From CAYNKA01 sp964397655 (GTDB taxonomy: Bacteria; Spirochaetota; Spirochaetia; DTKZ01): a stretch of 64,000 nucleotides of DNA. The notes beneath the pieces are model-generated. The model was given only the letters and a program-made list of their open reading frames with translations. It was not told the origin of the DNA and did not search any database. The DNA is taken from assembly GCA_964397655.1 (NCBI GenBank), contig CAYNKA010000001.1:62001-126000 (forward strand), in the 5' to 3' direction. The position numbers and the translations under genes were made by a program. Shown here in pieces: positions 62,963-64,000 of this stretch. How positions within the stretch are numbered: the first letter of the stretch is position 1; the number at the start of each line of letters is the position of its first letter.

Positions 62963-64000
62963 GGATTCCTTCTGATGAAAGTCTGCGTCCTCTGGTAGCC
63001 GACCGACACGATGTCCACCGGCGCGCCCGTGAAGGTTTCGATGAATTCGATGTATTCCTTGGCCTCTTTTGGAAGGGCTTCGTAATGGGCCACCGATCCG
63101 AGGGAGGTTTTCCAGCCCTTGAAAGATTCGGTGATCGGTTTGGCCTTGTTCATGGCTTCTATGGAGGCGGGAAAAATTTCCACTCTCTTGCCGTCTATCT
63201 CGTATGCGACGCAAATCTTTATCTCGTCCATCTGGTCGTACACGTCCAGATGGGTGAGCACGAGGCCGTCTATCGAATTCACCCGGCACGCGTAACGAAG
63301 CGCTACGATATCGAGATAGCCGCAGCGCCGCGGCCTGCCCGTGGTTACGCCGTATTCCCTGCCGAGATCCCGTATCGTATCCTCCAGGGATCCGTCGACG
63401 TCCTTCTTGAATTCCGAAGGAAACGGACCGTTGCCGACTCGAGTCGAATAGGCCTTGAACACGCCTAGGATCCTGTCTATGGATCGAGGCCCGATGCCCC
63501 CTCCCACGGTAGCCCCGGCCGCGGCGGAAACGCCGGAGGATACGAAGGGATAGGTCCCCAGGTCGAGATCGAGAAGGGTTCCCTGGGCTCCCTCGAAGAG
63601 GATTGGCTCCTCACGCTGCTCGTGCATGAACGAGGGGAGGTCGATCACCATGTCCCGAATGCGATCCCTATAGGGTCCGAGATACGCCCGGTCCTCCGCG
63701 GGAAGCACCGAAAATACCGATTCGTCGAAGATGTCCGCCACCCGAATGCCGTCCCGGGACGCCTTTAGGGAATAGGCGACGCCGATCCCCCGGCCCGTCG
63801 TCCCGATGGGGCGAAGGCGGTTCTTCTCCATTTCCTTGTCCATTTCCCGGTATCGGGGAAGAACGAGGTGGGCCCGGTCGGCGATGAAGACCCTGCCCTC
63901 CCAGTTGATTCCCTGTTCGGAAAGCATCGACAGCTCCTGGAAGAGAGCTTCGAGATCGATGACCATGCCGATTCCGAGGACGACGCGACGGTTCGGGTAA
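62947..64000 (-). CDS. purA: Adenylosuccinate synthetase, C-terminal part (cut by window edge)
   Basis: PurA makes adenylosuccinate from IMP, aspartate and GTP. The frame is open to the end of the window and continues as YPNRRVVLGIG before VIDLEALF, which matches the PurA region after the N-terminal GTP-binding loop. About 350 residues are present; the first 70-80, including the P-loop GDEGKGK, lie outside. The motifs YPFVSSG, TVGGGIGPRSID and TGRPRRCGYLD are all in order. The stop overlaps the guaA start by 16 bases, linking the IMP branch to both AMP and GMP in one unit. Confidence 0.95.
   Translation of the reverse strand, partial: YPNRRVVLGIGMVIDLEALFQELSMLSEQGINWEGRVFIADRAHLVLPRYREMDKEMEKNRLRPIGTTGRGIGVAYSLKASRDGIRVADIFDESVFSVLPAEDRAYLGPYRDRIRDMVIDLPSFMHEQREEPILFEGAQGTLLDLDLGTYPFVSSGVSAAAGATVGGGIGPRSIDRILGVFKAYSTRVGNGPFPSEFKKDVDGSLEDTIRDLGREYGVTTGRPRRCGYLDIVALRYACRVNSIDGLVLTHLDVYDQMDEIKICVAYEIDGKRVEIFPASIEAMNKAKPITESFKGWKTSLGSVAHYEALPKEAKEYIEFIETFTGAPVDIVSVGYQRTQTFIRRNPWIPS

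Noticed and set aside
62963..63289. Extension of GuaA upstream of 62962
   Set aside because: The frame is open, but it lies inside purA and is not GuaA-like.

Overview
The window reads as a stretch of core chromosome from a spirochaete, probably of the Treponema/Spirochaeta side of the phylum. Lineage clues are a cytidylate kinase fused to ribosomal protein S1, a roughly 900-residue GreA with a long helical-repeat N-terminal half, a second EF-G of the type found in spirochaetes, and many TPR, HEAT and exported proteins beside mre/rod genes. The assignment comes from protein architecture and gene order, not from a database search. The base composition looks even and moderately GC-rich. I see no transposase, phage gene, integrase, CRISPR array or rRNA. 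Reading frames are intact, with no obvious frameshift.

Layout. 1-12060 (+): translation/RNA block rbfA-truB-ribF-rpsO-pnp, a terminator, then dut, two LptF/LptG-type permeases, tgt, an exported NlpC/P60 peptidase, murJ and an exported HEAT-repeat protein. Most joints are ATGA or GTGA stop/start overlaps. 12092-15855 (-): TPR protein and giant GreA from one sigma-70-like promoter. 15916-20245 (+): rpe, three envelope-type proteins of unknown function (exported TPR/coiled coil, exported beta-rich, membrane TPR) and dtd. 20269-23668: recA, then scpA-scpB-rluB. 23673-31799: the cmk-rpsA fusion, a GAF/sigma-54 activator, a membrane TPR protein, a CHASE2 adenylate cyclase, a lipoprotein and a small membrane protein. 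31876-40952 (-): the cell-elongation operon TPR-mreB-mreC-mreD-mrdA-rodA ending in a B12/radical-SAM protein. 41027-45388 (+): two different EF-Gs in tandem, each with a candidate promoter. 45391-49498 (-): trmB and mfd. 49504-52578 (+): exported unknown protein, degenerate receiver protein, small unknown protein and an AmrS-like radical SAM enzyme. 52588-52747: tRNA-Asn with promoter and terminator. 52777-57735: HATPase-only protein, methyltransferase, HEAT protein, lipoprotein and a 670-residue unknown protein. 57705-64000 (-): purA (cut by the window edge), guaA, a small zinc-ribbon protein, a TIR-like/ankyrin protein, a phosphohexomutase and a DnaQ-like exonuclease.

How the genes work together. 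The window carries most of the wall-elongation machinery (MreBCD, RodA, PBP2, MurJ), a translation set, chromosome segregation (ScpAB) and repair (RecA, Mfd). Around these are less understood signalling and envelope genes. The most interesting for follow-up are the TIR-like/ankyrin protein with its small zinc-ribbon neighbour, the cAMP/GAF sensory cluster, the tandem EF-Gs (one lacking the catalytic histidine), the AmrS-like enzyme paired with an unknown 119-residue protein, and a divergent promoter region at 55654-55723 with a perfect dyad and an apparently leaderless lipoprotein gene. No single locus is clearly an undescribed system; these are leads.
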